From Notolepis coatsorum (Eukaryota; Chordata; Actinopteri; Aulopiformes; Paralepididae): a DNA stretch of 64,000 bases. The stretch covers positions 91,895,188 to 91,959,187 of the forward strand of contig OZ020589.1 in NCBI GenBank assembly GCA_963971535.1, given 5' to 3'. The stretch's first letter is position 1. Each line of letters opens with the position of its first letter. The position numbers and the translations under genes were made by a program. Positions 43,051 to 54,784 of this stretch are shown here, in pieces. The notes beneath the pieces were generated by a model that worked only from the letters and a program-made list of their open reading frames with translations, ran no database searches and was not told the DNA's origin.

Positions 43051-43559
43051 TTTTATCCTCTTAAGAGATGTCAAAAATTTGTTAGAAATGGCAGGAAATC
43101 CATCTTGAGGCAAATTTGTAGAGTGAGCATAGATGAATGTCTGTAGAAGGTTTTGTGTAAATCAAATTCCCAGTGTAGGAGTTTTGCCTTTTCAAAGTAA
43201 TATTTTTACCCTTTAATCATAGCGTGCCCATTAGGCCGATCAGGGTAATATTTTTTGGGCAGCACTTGCACACGACTTCCAATCAATGGGCAGAATTGTA
43301 TATCTCTACTATTTACCATCTCACAGGATGGCTAGATCATACAAATACAAAAGAACAGATATTTTGAAGACACAAACAGTTTATTAACACCAGGGTATCT
43401 GTAGGTTTCAACAAGTTCAATTTAAGACTTTTTAATACCACTTGCAAAATGTAATATCAATTTCACAACCATACTAACAAAAAAAACATCACAGCCAATT
43501 ACAATTATTGTGCGTTCCATACAAGCTCTCACCAGATGCACCAAGCCCAGCAAAAAACG

Positions 43560-43700
43560 GTTCTAAAATGTAGTTTTTTGTTGTTGTCCCCTTTCCCCGT
43601 TACCCTTCGAGAGGCCCCTTTGTCCTCTCGCCAGGCCATCATTGTAAATAAGAATTTTTCTAAATTGACCTGGCTGGTTCAATAAAATACATAACATTTT
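43560..43700 (+). mobile_element. Retroposon 3' tail
   Basis: GGCCATCATTGTAAATAAGA, ATTTTTCTAAATTGACCTGG and CTGGTTCAATAAAATACATA are the tail of a very common fish retroposon. Only this end is visible. Confidence 0.5.
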
Positions 43701-43852
43701 TTTTTGATAAGATTCCTTTATTTTTTCTCCCCCTTGGGGGAAATTAGTTGGGTTGGGTTATTCACAACACATCACCTTTGGTATGCTAAGACTTTTACCA
43801 GAATCGAGTAAGTAAGCAGATTGTCACCGTTTACAGAATTATGCAGAAACTA

Positions 43853-44089
43853 TAGTGATGCACCGATGTGAAAATTGTGGCCGATACCGATAACCGATAT
43901 TAATATTGCTGTTCTGGCCGATACCGATATTTACCGATGTCGATATCTCTGTATAGAAAACACTTTTTTATGATAATCAAATAAAGAGCTATTTTCCAAA
44001 ACGCATAATTTTTTTACTTTTGTAACTTATTTTCAGAAATTACTGATATTTTGAAACTATTTAAGGCCAAAACATGTAAAAAGAAAAAA

Positions 44090-44131
<42 letters not shown>

Positions 44132-44231
44132 AAATATCGGCCCTATCTTGATATCGGTCCGATACCGATGTGTAAAAAAACGGCCATATCGGCCGATATT
44201 ATATCGGCGTCCGATATATCGTGCATCACTA
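43853..44231. mobile_element. hAT MITE, 379 bp
   Basis: Exact 8-bp target duplications AGAAACTA (43845-43852, 44232-44239) flank inverted ends TAGTGATGCAC. Subterminal sequence is dense in GGCCGATA and CCGATATTA words. A poly-A run of about 30 bases lies inside (44097-44128). There is no transposase. Confidence 0.95.
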
Positions 44232-44905
44232 AGAAACTACATTATCAGGCTGGGATAGAAAAACATTTGTCCTTTGGGGGCAACAAGCTATGTCTTCACA
44301 GTGTTCTTTTAGCAAACAAATGGCTTTGACAGGATAAGCAACAGTCTCAATGAGTCTGTCTGTAGTGGGGCTGAAGACTGTATGTACAAACATAAAAAAT
44401 CCAGCCAACAGTATCCACAAGGCCATTCACGTGCTGTAATCTCCTATCAGCATTTCAATCTACTGTTGTAAAGACACTCTGGGTGTGTAGCAGCTGCTAC
44501 TGCAGGTCATTTAGCCAGGGAGGCTAGTGGCAGCTTTAGTGTTGGTTCATCACTAGTACACTCCACAAGTTAGTTCCACAAACTCTGCATGGATCTTGTG
44601 AGAAAATATGTTGGTCCAATCCACTAGATGGGCCCTGTCCAGTAGGTCAGGCGAGACCGTGTGGTTGTCCTTGGCTCAGTGGGCATGACTTAGAGTTGTC
44701 CCAGAAGCCTGTTTTTGGGATTCAAACTTCGCCAGGGTTTTTTGAACGGACGTTTGAACCATCGTTTTTAATCATGCAAAAAATGTGCTCCTAAATATTT
44801 TTCTGGTTCAGTACTGTAGTCTCGACTTCAGGCACATAGCGCATTTACACATATAACGTAGCGCATATGGGCATGTTGCTGCGTTATTAAGAGTAGTAGT
44901 ACCTA

Positions 44906-45363
44906 GCGTGGTGGTGGTGGTGGTAGCGGAGATTGCGCTCGTCACCAATGCAAGAGACTCCGGTATCGAATCCCAGTCTCAGCATTGCCTTCGGCTTGGG
45001 CCGGCCGTCGTACTGGCTCATTTGGCAGAGTCAGTGGGTGGAAGTCGATGGGTGGGGATTGGACGTTGTGGACAGCAACCCCTACAGGTCGGTTGGGAGA
45101 CGCCTGCACTAAGTGGCGAGGGTAGTGTGAGCCTCCCATGCATTACACCTCGCCAATGAGTCCGCTCTGGCAGGCGAAAAGATGACAGGCTGCCTCGTGT
45201 ACCGGAGGGAACACGTGATGCAAGGCTTCTATCCTCTCTACAACCGACCAGTGGGGGGCATAGTAGTCGAGCAACGTTCAAGACAGGGGAGGGGAGAATT
45301 GGATACACAAAATTGGGATGGGAGAAAAATAGAAAATAAGGAGAAAAAGTGGATAAAAAAAAG
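44906..45363 (+). mobile_element. tRNA-derived SINE, full-length long form
   Basis: The head carries GGTAGCGGAGATTGCGC and a B-box-like GGTATCGAATCCCAG (44962-44976), which are internal RNA polymerase III promoter elements. An approximately 300-base body and the conserved tail follow, ending in an A-run. A perfect 13-base target duplication, GTAGTAGTACCTA, lies at 44893-44905 and 45364-45376. This is the reference copy for the truncated relatives at 605, 5580 and 22013. Confidence 0.88.
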
Positions 45364-46329
45364 GTAGTAGTACCTACTTACTGGTCACGGGAGGCGTTTG
45401 GAATTTCTGAATACATTTGTTGAAACAACATCTTTGTTGGCCGACAGCTCTTGCTATCTTAACGTTAGCAAGCTACAGTAAACGTGCATAGCTTAATTAA
45501 CGTGCATAACATACCTGTGTAACGTTAAGTAACTTGTGTTCCGCTGGGAAAGTTCAGCATCACTGCATACACTTGGTTTAATCCAAACGTCCATTCGGAA
45601 ACGTTGTATTATTATATGAAATAAGACAGGTGAATGTGAGTCACTCAACTCTCTTTTTTGCATGATTAATTCATTTCCTGATAATGTATGACAGTGACCC
45701 CTCCTCATCTCGAGTGACGACTAGACTGTTGTTCTGTCTGTGTTTGCGGGTGACTATTGTAAACACAACATAGTACTGCGATATTCTGATATATTCTGAA
45801 AGATATTATCTTTCGTGTAACATTAAAAAAAAAAAAAAAAAAAAAATGTAAGCGGAGGTTCGAACCCATTAATTAAGATTCAAATGCCAAAGTAACGAAC
45901 GAAGGTCTGAACGTTTGGGCTCAGCCTTAGCATGACTACGAGCTAATTGAACCATCATGCAGGGCTGGGTTGTAACAGTGAATTCTACACAGCGTGCCAA
46001 CACTGCCTCTAAAAGATAGTAAGATTGAGGCACACATTAATAACCAATTTCTTTATACTCAATAAAATCATGAATTATTATGCACCAAACAAGACTTGTT
46101 TCTTCCATAGCGGTCTGTCAATTTAATTTAGTATAATTAACAAATATTCTACATGCTACAATTTAACATACAGATGCATGCAAACTATAAGAGTTCTCCA
46201 ATGATCCTTGGTAGAATACTCAGTCCAACTCTTTATTATTTCCATATTTGGGTCAGTTTGTGGGTTGGTGGGAAACTCCCACATCTGTAGGGCTCCGGTT
46301 GTTCCAACCCCTCACTGTGAGCTGCTGAG
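45364..46329. other. Gene-free stretch
   Basis: Only a poly-A run (45823-45846) stands out. Frames are short and have no family signature. Confidence 0.5.
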
Positions 46330-46540
46330 AGGGTAGGACCTCATGGATCACTGCGCTGGGAGAAGATCTGGGAGAAGACATCTGAGCTTTGGGCTGGGAG
46401 AGGACAGGCGAGAGGACATTTGGGCTGGGAGAGGATCTGGGAGGACATCTGAGCTTTGGGCTGGGAGAGGACAGGCGAGAAGACATCAGACCTTTGGGCT
46501 GGGAGAGGACAGTTGACCTTTGGGCTTGGAGAGGATCATT
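46330..46540. repeat. Tandem repeat downstream of the zinc-finger gene
   Basis: About six units of 30-45 bp share GGGCTGGGAGAGGACAG, GAGAGGACAT and CTGAGCTTTG. It lies just beyond the stop codon of the minus-strand finger gene, in its likely 3' untranslated region. Confidence 0.85.
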
Positions 46541-46623
46541 GACTTTGAATCAAACTGCTCAGGTATCAAAATATAAAAGGTGTAACTGTGGATGGGGTTT
46601 CAATGCACCACAGGAGTCCATGA

Positions 46624-48383
46624 TCATGTGTCCAATAATCTTCCGGAAACTGAACTAAAAGGTTTCTCTCCTGCATGACTTATCATGTGTCTCCTTAAAT
46701 TACCTTTATCACTGAACCACTTTCCACAAACTGAACAACTAAAGGGCTTCTCTCCTGTATGAGTTCTCATGTGGTTCTTCAGATTTCCACTCTGACTGAA
46801 TCCTTTTCCACAAATAGAACAATTAAATGGTTTCTCTCCTGTATGACTTACCATGTGTCGCTTCAAATTACCTTTATCACTGAACCACTTTCTACAAACA
46901 GAACAACTAAATGGTTTCTCTCCAGTATGACTTCTCATGTGTGTCTGCAGATGTAACTTCCTACTGAACCCTTTCCCACAAACAGAACAACTAAATGGTT
47001 TCTCTCCTGTTGGTGAACAACTAAAGAGCTTCTCTCCTGTATGACTTCTCATGTGCATCTTCAAAGTTTCCTTCCGAATAAATGTTTTGCCACAGACTGA
47101 ACAACTAAATGGTTTCTCTCCAGTATGCAATCTCATATGTTTCTTCAGATTACCCTTCTCACTGAACCCTTTCCCACAAACTGAACAACTAAAGGGCCTC
47201 TCCCCCGTATGAGTTAACATGTGCATCTTCACCTTTCCCTTTTGTGCAAATGTTTTGCAACAAACTGAACAACTAAATGGTTTCTCTCCTGTATGAATTC
47301 GCATGTGTTTCTTCAGATTTCCTTTGTGTCTGAAACCATTTCCACAAACTGAACAACTAAAGGGTCTTTCCCCTGAATGAGTTCTCATGTGGCTTTTCAG
47401 ACCGCCTTTCTCACTGAACCCTTTTCCACAAAATGAACAACTAAATGGTTTCTCTCCTGTATGTGTTCTCATGTGTATCTGCAGATGTATCCTCCATTCA
47501 AACTCCTTTCCACAATCACTGCAAATAAATGGTTTCTCCCCACTGTGACTTCTCATGTGTCCTACAAATTCAATATGTGTAGTAAATTCTTTAACACAAA
47601 CGGTACATGTCCTGTGGGATTCAAGGTGAAGCTTCAAGCTCTCTGTGGGATCTAAATGTTTTCCACACAAACCACAATCACTAGAATGAATGTGAATATG
47701 CAACATTAAAGACACCTTATCAAGAAAAGATGATCCACACACTTTGCAATAAGGTGTGGACAGGATGTGACTGGATGATTCGAGTTCATGGGACAATTCC
47801 ATAGATCTGCTGTTAGATAAATTTGGTATTTTCTGTCTCTTTAAACCTGACTGAGGTTCCTCACTCTCCTCCCATTCATCATTGTTATCAGTCTCAGTTC
47901 CAGAACAGTCTGAAGAGAGGAACAGGCGATCTCTAGTTGGTTCTAAATCACCACCTGGTTCTGATACTCCAAAGTCCTCTCCATAAGATTCTGTTTTCAT
48001 CTGTTCAGTTGAGGTGCTGGGTAAACAGTAAGCCTCTCTGTTTTCCCCCCTCTGGGTTTGAAGAGACCGGAAGGACCGAGTTTTCTCTTGGCCATCTTCA
48101 CGCTTCACTGGGAGTACTGTGATCCTGGAGCCATCATCCTCCTCTAGATCTTGTAATAGTTCCTCCTGTTCCTCTTTAATCTGTAGGGGTTCTGGGTCCT
48201 GGGTTTTGCCAACTTGTGAGGACAGATTATTCTCACCGTTGTTTTCACATTTCACAGAGTCAGGACATGATGTGAGCTCTATGATATCAGGCTGCTCCAG
48301 ACCTTGAAGGAGACTGGAGCTCCTCTCCTGCTGCTCAGGATGGACCTCCTCTTCACATACAAGGAGCTGCATAGGGAAGGAGT
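46624..48383 (-). CDS. C2H2 zinc-finger protein, terminal exon with 13 fingers
   Basis: The acceptor CTCCCTCTAG ends at 48384. The exon begins AC TCC TTC, needing one base from an earlier exon, the same phase as the plus-strand relative at 22615. About 585 residues follow. The acidic linker (QLLVCEEEVHPEQQERSSS, CLPSTSTEQMKTESYGEDFG) holds no KRAB or other known domain. Thirteen C2H2 fingers run from YCKVCGSSF to CSVCGKWFSDKGNLRRHMISH (split CSVCGKWFSDK, GNLRRHMISH), most joined by TGEKPF linkers. Between fingers 9 and 10 is a finger stub (TGEKLFSCSPTGEKPF), the footprint of an in-frame finger loss. The protein is likely a sequence-specific nuclear regulator. Its 5' exons are not found in the window and may lie in the gap or beyond it. 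Confidence 0.9.
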
Positions 48384-50163
48384 CTAGAGGGAGGAGCAAA
48401 CAAACATTATTCAAACAGCTTATTTAACTATGTTTTTACCTTTGGTTTAATAATAATGTTAAAAGGGTAAGTTAATTATTTGTGATCCCTATACCTATTT
48501 CTTACTTGAAGTTGTCCATCAGTAGTCCTTTTCTCAGCACAATCCATGCTGATCTTCATATTGGATACCTGCAGCGCTGGCTAGTTAGTTACCAACCAAA
48601 CTAATGTAAACTAGTCAATGTGACAGCACTCCAGTCTGTACAAGCCCTGAAATAAACAATCATGCCTACTTTGAGTTCACTGTGGATTAGGTTTCAGCAT
48701 TTATTTCAGGGCTTGGACAGACTGGTTGGTGGCACCATTGATTTTGTATTAGTTGTATCCAGTATGAAGAACAGCATGGACTAGGGTTTAAATTATCCTG
48801 CAATTAGTTTTGTTTTTACGGTTAAAATCAGTTGAAGGCCAACACATTTACATTTCTCCAGTTGTAATGTCCTGTGAAAATAATTCCCTCTTATTTTTAT
48901 TTGGTTACCAAGTAATGTACATCCACTCAAAAGTGCTTGTTTTCACAGAAATCAAGAAATTAGAAACAGAAATCTAGATCAAACAAACAAGTCTCACTCA
49001 GAAATCCTGTGAGGTGTGTGTGTGTTTGAGAACACAAAAGAGGATTCTATGGACTGGAGTAGCATTACCACTAAACGTTTGTTGTGTTAGAATACACTAC
49101 AGCTACCATAGCATTATATAAAAAGATACAAACAATGGTTCATGTTTGTGCATTTCCCAATTTTACCAACATGTCACCTACTTCACGTAGCGTTCATAGA
49201 CTATTGATACGGTCGAACATGCTTATGTTGTGGCTAGCTTCTGCTACATGGATCCAACCACTTCAGACATCCTAGCTGTACCAAAACACTTTTTTCTCAA
49301 GACATCTGCCGTTCCGTGAGTGGAGAGAGCTGCTGCAGTGCAGACAGAGTGGAGGTAATGTAATGTTAATTATTACAATTGATATGGATGGACACGCTGA
49401 CGTTGTAGCTAGCTCTTAGTTATGCTATATGGACCCAAACACTCAAGGCATCTGGGTTGTACCAAAACAAACAGGTTTCTAAAGAAATGTGTTTCTTTTA
49501 AATTACAAAAAAGCTGGCTAGATATCCAGACATCTCATTGTCCCCAAATCAATCAAATGTTCACAAACAAAATGTGTGAATTAGTCATGTGCTATATTTC
49601 TTCGTTATCGTTTACCCAAGTGGCATCCTGCTAATGTATGGCAAACTAAATAAATACTGCCTCCCAATAGGGAGGTGTAGTGGTTACGTCATTGCCGTTT
49701 TTCGTGTTCCACCCTCTGTCCAACGCAATGTATTTCCCCATTGCCCATTTCTAAATCACCTCGTTTAAAACAAATAAAGCATTAACATTGGCATGGTGTA
49801 CCTTTCTGTGCTTATTCATCCACAATCTATAGCTCAACATGAAAATATTCGACAGTAGATGTGCATAATACTATAGGAGACCAGGCAGGAAGTGAGGTGA
49901 CAGACCAGGAAGTGACACACAAAATGGAGTGAGATGCTTGCTAGGTAGCCTGCTGCTCCAAACTATAATCTACTGAGAGAACAAAAGAGAGGAAAACTGG
50001 ATAAAATAGTAAGAATAGAAAGGTTTATTGACAACGCCTTTCTGACAATGTCAGATGACAACAAGAGAGTAAGAGGGGATGCATTTTCCACAGAGAGTGA
50101 GGGAGATGCTCAACCCTCTAAAATCAGCAATACCCTGACATCTTCTCAAACCACCAAACTATA
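48384..50163. other. Intron or intergenic stretch upstream of the zinc-finger exon
   Basis: No exon matching the usual first exon of this gene family was found on the minus strand here. A minus-strand frame near 48508-48560 (MKISMDCAEKRTTDGQLQ followed by GTAAGA) has a plausible donor but the wrong phase for the next exon. Confidence 0.45.
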
Positions 50164-50229
50164 GCAATGGAATTCAACAACAAACTCATCATGGACGTAC
50201 AGAAGGACAACAGTGAGCTCCGCAAACAG
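50164..50229 (+). other. Exon-like segment before the gap
   Basis: MEFNNKLIMDVQKDNSELRK ends at AAACAG followed by GTAGATCG, a plausible donor. It has a short helical, coiled-coil-like heptad character. There is no clear homolog, and the reading frame before it contains stops. It could be a true small exon or a LINE ORF1 piece. Confidence 0.25.
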
Positions 50230-50236
50230 GTAGATC

Positions 50237-50294
<58 letters not shown>
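50237..50294. repeat. TC microsatellite at the edge of the assembly gap
   Basis: Uninterrupted TC dinucleotides run straight into the N block. The repeat probably caused the assembly break. Confidence 0.95.
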
Positions 50295-50494
50295 NNNNNN
50301 NNNNNNNNNNNNNNNNNNNNNNNNNNNNNNNNNNNNNNNNNNNNNNNNNNNNNNNNNNNNNNNNNNNNNNNNNNNNNNNNNNNNNNNNNNNNNNNNNNNN
50401 NNNNNNNNNNNNNNNNNNNNNNNNNNNNNNNNNNNNNNNNNNNNNNNNNNNNNNNNNNNNNNNNNNNNNNNNNNNNNNNNNNNNNNNNNNNNNN
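50295..50494. other. Assembly gap of 200 N
   Basis: Two hundred N in a row. A round number suggests a placeholder rather than a measured length. Open frames that cross it are meaningless. Confidence 0.97.
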
Positions 50495-51231
50495 GCTGGC
50501 CACCTGGGATCTGTCAAACAACGTTTTCATTCATTCACTCATTCAGCTGCGTTAGCGTCCTCAGCTGTGTCAGCTGCTTGTATCAGCATTTGAACCAGGT
50601 GAAAGTTCCTGCTCGCTGACCCGTATGGCCTGATGCGCGAGTTATTTCATTTACAATGACACAGGAGTACCTCATATCCCTCGGTTATTTTGTCCTTATC
50701 TGACGGCGCGTTCAGCCACTCTTCTGCCGCCGCCCGTGGTTTGTAACTGTGCAGCTTTACTCCCGCTGCTGGGGTGAAGGTATGGACAGGATGCCACTCA
50801 GTTGTAAAACGGTTTTAATTCTTTTCTCCAACAGGTTACAAACCTTGAAACAAAACACACATCCAATCAATAACTACCACAATACTACTATCATTCTTAA
50901 AACAAATCGCTTACACACATTCACTCACCAGTCCTCACTCGTTTCCCTTCGCTGCTGTCAAATTCCCCGCAACTTCTTGTTTACTGTTTCACTGACACCA
51001 CGTGACGTATCTCGACCAATTACAGCCCACTCATCGCTACGTCCCTGGATCACATGTGAATGAATACACCTCCATTCACAACTTTAACCAAGCATACAGT
51101 GCCTCCATACATCCGAAATGACAACATAATTATAACCATAGCTCAACTACCACTAATCAACATTCACATAAACGCAAAGCATAAAAAACAACACAAAAAA
51201 AAACATTACTTATTTACAAACACAGACCAAA

Positions 51232-52059
51232 GTGCACCTAACCTCCACCACCACAATAGAAAGCTGCACAGTGTGGGTTGAAGGCGACCTGCTGAGTCCT
51301 ACCCAGAGACTTCCTCAGAACGAACCAGACGATGATGATGATGGGGACGGTGAGGAGGAGGACAACGTTGATGAAGAGGAGGACGCCGATGACGAAGGCA
51401 GAGAGGAAGAAGCAGTGACAGAGGAAATCACTGTGTCAGACGCCGAGAGGGAGAGGTACAGTGTGGCAGCTGTGGGGGAGAGTGCTGCAGAGGAATTGCA
51501 GGAAGAACCTGAAACAGCACCAGCAAAACCAACCATTGACTCTGCTACATGGGCACCTGATGAAGACGAGGATGAGGAGGATGATGAGAGAGAGGAATCA
51601 GATGACTCCACAGATGAGGAACGTACTGGGAAACCAGATGATGTGTGCGGCTGCAGCTCCTCAGAGAGTGAGGCAGAGGAGGAGGAAGATGCACATAAGG
51701 AAGATGCACACAACAGGGCCACTACTGAACCTCCAGTGTTTAAAACGAGAGCTCTCAGAAGCAAAACAGCAGCAGTCACAGCCAGTCCAGGAGGGCTGAC
51801 CGGGCGGCACCATCCTGAGGAGGAGAGGGACGGCAGCATGGAGGTGCATCTCCCGAGACGTGGCTCTGCTCTGCAAGGACCTGCTGAGGACGGGAGTGTT
51901 GGAGGAGATGACGAGCCGGTGGAGGAGCAACTGCCTAAACAAGCTTATCAAGTGAAGCCCATGGAAGCCCATGGTGTTACCGGGGCCGGTGATGGCCAAA
52001 CACTTTTGTATATGCCAGTTTCCAAGAGGAGAAACTACAAAAGACGACGGCGTAAATGA
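51232..52059 (+). CDS. Acidic open frame of unknown function
   Basis: This 275-codon frame starts with a weak leader. An acceptor-like CACCACAATAG lies just before AAAGCTGCACAG, so the true exon may start near 51261. Residues from about 34 to 160 are strongly acidic (DDDDDGDGEEEDNVDEEED, DEDEDEEDDEREESDDSTDE), and the end is basic (SKRRNYKRRRRK). No domain was recognised. Codon-like composition and a length over 800 bases argue for selection at some time. Simple GAN repeats could also hold a frame open by chance. It could be a transposon or host exon; a function is not proposed. Confidence 0.35.
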   Translation: MHLTSTTTIESCTVWVEGDLLSPTQRLPQNEPDDDDDGDGEEEDNVDEEEDADDEGREEEAVTEEITVSDAERERYSVAAVGESAAEELQEEPETAPAKPTIDSATWAPDEDEDEEDDEREESDDSTDEERTGKPDDVCGCSSSESEAEEEEDAHKEDAHNRATTEPPVFKTRALRSKTAAVTASPGGLTGRHHPEEERDGSMEVHLPRRGSALQGPAEDGSVGGDDEPVEEQLPKQAYQVKPMEAHGVTGAGDGQTLLYMPVSKRRNYKRRRRK

Positions 52060-52860
52060 AACCTGGGGAAGAATGGCTGAAACCTCCTGACCGACTTACC
52101 GCAGAAAGTCCTGACGACTCCGATGGAGAGTCACAACCAGTGGACATTGGCTGTATGCCTATCAGAGCCATAGGGCTCTGTTGAACTTTGAATATACATT
52201 GGCTATAAGCCTATCAGAGCTATATGGCTCTGTTTGTTAAAACAAAAAAACACTTTGAATAATATCATTGAGTTATCTTGACTGTTATTTGAATGACTAA
52301 TTAATTTGTTCTTCCCATGCACAGGGACAACAAGCAAAAACCAGAGCCCCAGTCAAGCTTCTTCGTGTTTAGAACTATGATTTGAAATTGATTATTATTG
52401 AGGATTGCCAGCTATAATGAACACTCACCGACCATGTTATTTGTTTTGTAATTGTGTAGGCACAATTAGGGGCCGGTGTAAAGGCCAATGAGTGTTCTTG
52501 TTATAGATTATTATTATTAGTATTAGTATTATTATTATCTATATATTATATTATATATTAGATCAATGCACTGTTTTAGACTGTCTTATTTATGTTTGGA
52601 CACTAGAGGGCTCACCACCCATTACAGCCCACTCCTATAAATAGCCAAGGTGATCACTGCGATCTTTGTGCACCTGTGTTAGGATACAATTTTCGACCTG
52701 TTTCACTGTTGGATCTGAGCAATTGACAACTGTTCTCTTTAAACCCTTCACTCACTATCATTTACCTTTGGACAACAATAAACCCTGTAAACCGTAAGAG
52801 GAGCAACTTTGGACATTCAATTCATTCAACATCACAACTTTGGGACTGAGTAGGATAAGT
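52060..52860. other. Unassigned stretch with LTR-like promoter words
   Basis: A TATA box-like CCTATAAATAG (about 52634) is followed about 140 bases later by an AATAAA (about 52779). This spacing is seen in small LTRs. Boundaries and a matching second copy were not found, so this may be a solo LTR fossil or coincidence. Confidence 0.25.
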
Positions 52861-52920
52861 AATAGCGGGTGCACCGTGGACGCTTGTCGATTCACTGGGG
52901 AGCGACAAGCGGCCACTACA

Positions 52921-53204
52921 ATGGGTTTAACACATCTTTACAGTGTGGTCTGGAAGCTCGGAGTTGCTAATAAACAGTTTAAAACATTGTTACTCAACGA
53001 GTGCTACTCACAGAGCGAGCCGTGTATTTCCGCCTGTAATGCCTGGACCAGGCAGCCAAATGCCTGGTGCGCATGCGCGGTGACACCAATGGCGGAAATA
53101 CACGGCTCGCTCTGTGAGAACCACTCGTGGAGTAACAATGTTTTAAACTGTTTATTAGCAACTCCGAGCTTCCAGACCACACTGTAAAGATGTGTTAAAC
53201 CCAT
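52921..53204. repeat. Long near-perfect inverted repeat (114-bp arms)
   Basis: Arms 52921-53034 and 53091-53204 are reverse complements with only a few mismatches (around the AACGAGTGCTACTC segment), around a 56-base loop. The left arm begins ATGGGTTTAACACATCTTTA and ends CGTGTATTTCCGCC. The loop contains GCATGCGC. The arms hold overlapping open frames on both strands, which follow from the symmetry. A foldback MITE or a hairpin-forming relic is likely; no target duplication was established. Confidence 0.92.
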
Positions 53205-53439
53205 ATTGTACGCTGGGTATCTTTGAAATTCATATCTGATATATTTTTGACCCACCGCGAGCCCCCCGTCCACGCTTGGTACCTTATTATGACACTGGTT
53301 GCGGTCTACGTGAGAGTGACTGCGGTACAGCCCCAGGCTACACGCAGTCACGAAAGGGGCTAGGGCGAAACTAGCGTAGATAAGTGGCCAATCAGAGCAA
53401 TGCGGAAGGACAAGCCAGTTGCCTAAAGCATAGACGCGG

Positions 53440-54784
53440 AGGCGAGAGAACAAATGGTGGAGGTAAACGGTACACTACCCCTCCCAGTGAGCTGTGGTGT
53501 TCCACCACAGGGAAGCATATTACTAGGATTGTTACTGTTCCTAATTTATGCAAATTACATGTCATCAGCTTGTGACTGCAACTTGTTCCTGTTCGCGGAT
53601 GACTCAGCCCTGTTGGTCTCTGACAGAAACAAGTTGCAGGTTGAAAAAGCCCTCAGCTCTGAACTCGGCAGAATCTGCACCTGGCTCGCTGATAACAAAC
53701 TATCATTACACCTGGGTAAAACAGAGTCCATTCTCTTTGGATCAAATAACAAACTCAGCCAGACCAATGGCTTCTCTGTTACAGTGGGTGACAATATTGT
53801 CACAAGGAAAGATGAAATTACATACCTGGGTAAGTACCTTGCCCTAGAGGCAAATCTTTCCTGTGACAAAATGGCAACCAATGTAATAAAAAAAGTCAAC
53901 CAACGAACAAGATTCTAGTACCGGATCTCCTCTCTGGTAAACAAGAATACCCTGAAGACTCAAGTCTAACAGGCACTCATTCAAGGGTACTACGACTATT
54001 CTTGCACCTCATGGTACCAAAGCACCTCAAAGGCACTAAAAACAAGATTACAAACATCACAAAACAAACTGGTCAGACTACTGCTTGACCTTACTCCTAA
54101 AACCCACCTCACCCCTGCCCATTTTGACAACCTAGGATGGCTTAGAGTAGATGACAGAGTACAGCAACTTGCAATGGGCCTGGTCTACAAGATACACTAC
54201 ACCACTAAGGTACCCATGTACATGTCAAAATACTTCCCAAAGGTCAGTGAATACCATGACCACAACACCAGAGGGAGTTCCACAAATCATGTTCAACCCA
54301 GATTCGGCTCAAACAAGGGACTAAACACGTTTCGCAATTATGCCACATCAATGTGGAAAGCCCTACCCACAGCCGTAACAAAATGTGAATCCCTACCCAC
54401 CTTCAAAACCGCTCTCAAAGAGCACCTACGGGAGGCTGCAATTCGAAACTGGCCCCTGTATATATCCAACCCCCCCACCCAAACCCCTCCAATGTACAGT
54501 TTCTTCCCCCTCAAATGTATATACTCTCTTTTAGAAACTCTGTCTCTTAAACAGTACTGTATATTTGTATATATTGTATGTCATAAATGTCTGGATATAA
54601 CAGTACTGTTTATCTGTATGTCATGTATGTCATAAATGTTACGATGAATTGAAAATGGGAGACCCTGATGTAAACAAGACGAAAGTCTTTCTCTAGTCTG
54701 CATCCCCTTAACAATTGTGTGTATTGAGCCGTACTGTATTGTACCCATTCTGCAATCTGTTAATAAAGTTTTCAATCAATCAAT
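53440..54784 (+). mobile_element. LINE family A, 5'-truncated
   Basis: The copy starts near MVEVNGTLPLPVSCGV, carries FADDSALLVSDRNKLQVEKA and then has a small insertion (GKYLALEANLSC for GSILEANLSC) and a stop at 53918. Later parts include MGLVYKIHYTTKVPMYMSKY and FRNYATSMWKALPTAVTKC. The tail has AATAAAGTTTT and AATCAATCAAT. Frames are interrupted, so it is a dead copy. Confidence 0.87.

Noticed and set aside
44906-44980. A functional tRNA gene
   Set aside because: The A and B box-like words belong to a SINE head with a long body, an A-rich tail and a target duplication. No cloverleaf was apparent.
48508-48560. Small minus-strand exon MKISMDCAEKRTTDGQLQ for the 13-finger gene
   Set aside because: Its GTAAGA donor leaves phase 0, whereas the finger exon needs one base from upstream. 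Joining them would meet a stop.
50146-50619. Open frames crossing the N block
   Set aside because: The frames are joined only through undetermined bases, so no protein can be inferred.
52840-53453. Frames of 115 and 149 residues on opposite strands with shared words (MGLTHLYSVVWKLGVANKQF)
   Set aside because: Both arise from the two arms of one inverted repeat and have no family match.
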